Source: Chloroflexota bacterium
GTDB lineage: Bacteria; Chloroflexota; Anaerolineae; CG2-30-64-16
Direction of reading: 5' to 3'
Length of the DNA: 14,270 nucleotides
Assembly (NCBI GenBank): GCA_029555885.1
Contig: JAKPQT010000398.1
Location: 1 to 14,270 of the forward strand
In this document: positions 13,606-14,270 of the stretch, piece by piece
How the letters are laid out: every line of letters starts with the position of its first letter
Numbering within the stretch: the first letter of the stretch is position 1
Made by a program: the position numbers and the translations under genes
Notes under the pieces: generated by a model
Databases searched by the model: none
Told to the model about the DNA's origin: nothing
Seen by the model: the letters and a program-made list of their open reading frames with translations, nothing else

Positions 13606-14270
13606 ATGCAAGCTACCCATCTTTCTCGCCTCGCATGGCGCACGCGCGGCCTCAGCCCCCGACTGGCAGCAGTCGCGGGGCTGATCGCGCTGTTCGCGTC
13701 CGTGCCGCTGCTGTACATCGCGCTGCGCGCGGCCACGGCTGACCCGGCGGACTGGACGCGGCTCCTGCAAGGCCGCATCTGGTCCCTGCTCGGCAACACG
13801 ATCGCCCTGGCCGTCTCGGTCACGGGCGGCACGCTGCTCATCGGTGTCAGCATGGCCTGGCTGACAGAACGGACGGACCTGCCGGGCCGGAAGGTGCTGC
13901 GATGGTTGCTGGCCCTGCCGCTGGCAATCCCGCCCTACATCGGCGCGGTCATCCACCTGGCGCTCCTCCGGCCGCGCGGTGGGCTGTTGCCCCTCTGGCT
14001 GGCGGACGTGCTCGGCCAGCCGGTCGGCCTGCCGAGTCCGCTGGGCTGGGGCGGCGCGACCTTCATCCTGACGCTCTTCATGTTCCCCTACGTCTACCTG
14101 CTCGGCGGCGCAGCCTTCCGCACGATGGGCGCGACGATGGAGGAGGCCGCACGCATGCTTGGCCGCACGCCCTGGCAGACGTTGTGGCACGTCACGCTGC
14201 CCGTCCTGCGGCCGGGGCTGACTGCGGGCGCATTGCTCGTTGCATTGGATGTCCTGGCCGAATACGGGAC
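13606..14270 (+). CDS. ABC transporter permease, ferric-iron type, 3'-truncated by window end
   Basis: The frame is open from the ATG at 13606 to the end of the window (221 codons). In-frame stops just upstream (the last near 13597) make 13606 the first usable start, though no clear ribosome-binding site is visible. Hydrophobic segments begin with LAAVAGLIALFASVPLLYIA (about 18-37). The sequence includes LLGNTIALAVSVTGGTLLIG, a typical binding-protein-dependent permease start, and a later EEAARMLGRTPWQTLWHV segment. This is the EAA loop that docks on the ATPase, followed by TLPVLRPGL. Fe(III) permeases of the FbpB/SfuB type are about 500-550 aa with two such halves; here only the first half is seen. 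No ATPase gene is in the window; it probably follows. Confidence 0.88.
   Translation, partial: MQATHLSRLAWRTRGLSPRLAAVAGLIALFASVPLLYIALRAATADPADWTRLLQGRIWSLLGNTIALAVSVTGGTLLIGVSMAWLTERTDLPGRKVLRWLLALPLAIPPYIGAVIHLALLRPRGGLLPLWLADVLGQPVGLPSPLGWGGATFILTLFMFPYVYLLGGAAFRTMGATMEEAARMLGRTPWQTLWHVTLPVLRPGLTAGALLVALDVLAEYG

Overview
The window is GC-rich bacterial chromosome. It carries no rRNA, tRNA, CRISPR array, transposase or phage gene that I can see. A class A penicillin-binding protein with a long Ig-like C-terminal tail, several families of short intergenic repeats (including 7-bp heptamer arrays), and a lipoprotein iron-binding protein beside a DtxR/MntR-type regulator together suggest a Chloroflexota (Anaerolineae/Caldilineae-like) genome or metagenome bin. 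This assignment is an inference from gene style, not a proven match.

Left block (1-6582, all +). The 3' part of a SAM-dependent methyltransferase is followed by a good sigma70-type promoter and a 5'-UTR hairpin. Then comes a tightly packed run: a 1109-residue bifunctional peptidoglycan synthase (PBP1A type), the nucleotidase SurE, a membrane protein with a PH-like region and a DUF1648 domain, and a DUF92 membrane protein. The last two are joined by an 18-bp tandem repeat that contains the stop codon of the first.

Middle block (6583-9700). A polyprenyl-phosphate glycosyltransferase-like GT2 gene lies between two related hairpin-rich repeat elements, with a heptamer array just before its start. 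On the minus strand are a cold-shock/DUF1294 fusion protein and an orphan beta-class DNA methyltransferase, separated by opposed heptamer arrays. A 126-bp palindromic element lies between the methyltransferase start and the next promoter.

Right block (9699-14270). A B12-binding/radical SAM protein is followed at once by two tiny ORFs (68 and 80 aa), apparently one operon of unknown function. It runs tail to tail into a DtxR/MntR-family metalloregulator on the minus strand. The AT-rich gap upstream of the regulator holds two face-to-face consensus promoters, each with a TTAG-type box over its -10 element. This looks like a shared iron switch. On the other side are a ferric-iron-type substrate-binding lipoprotein and the start of an ABC permease, cut by the window end. 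The regulator probably represses the uptake genes and itself when metal is plentiful.

I found no clearly new defence or mobile system. The most interesting items are the overlapping promoter/operator arrangement, the radical SAM microcluster, and the unusual density of distinct repeat families.
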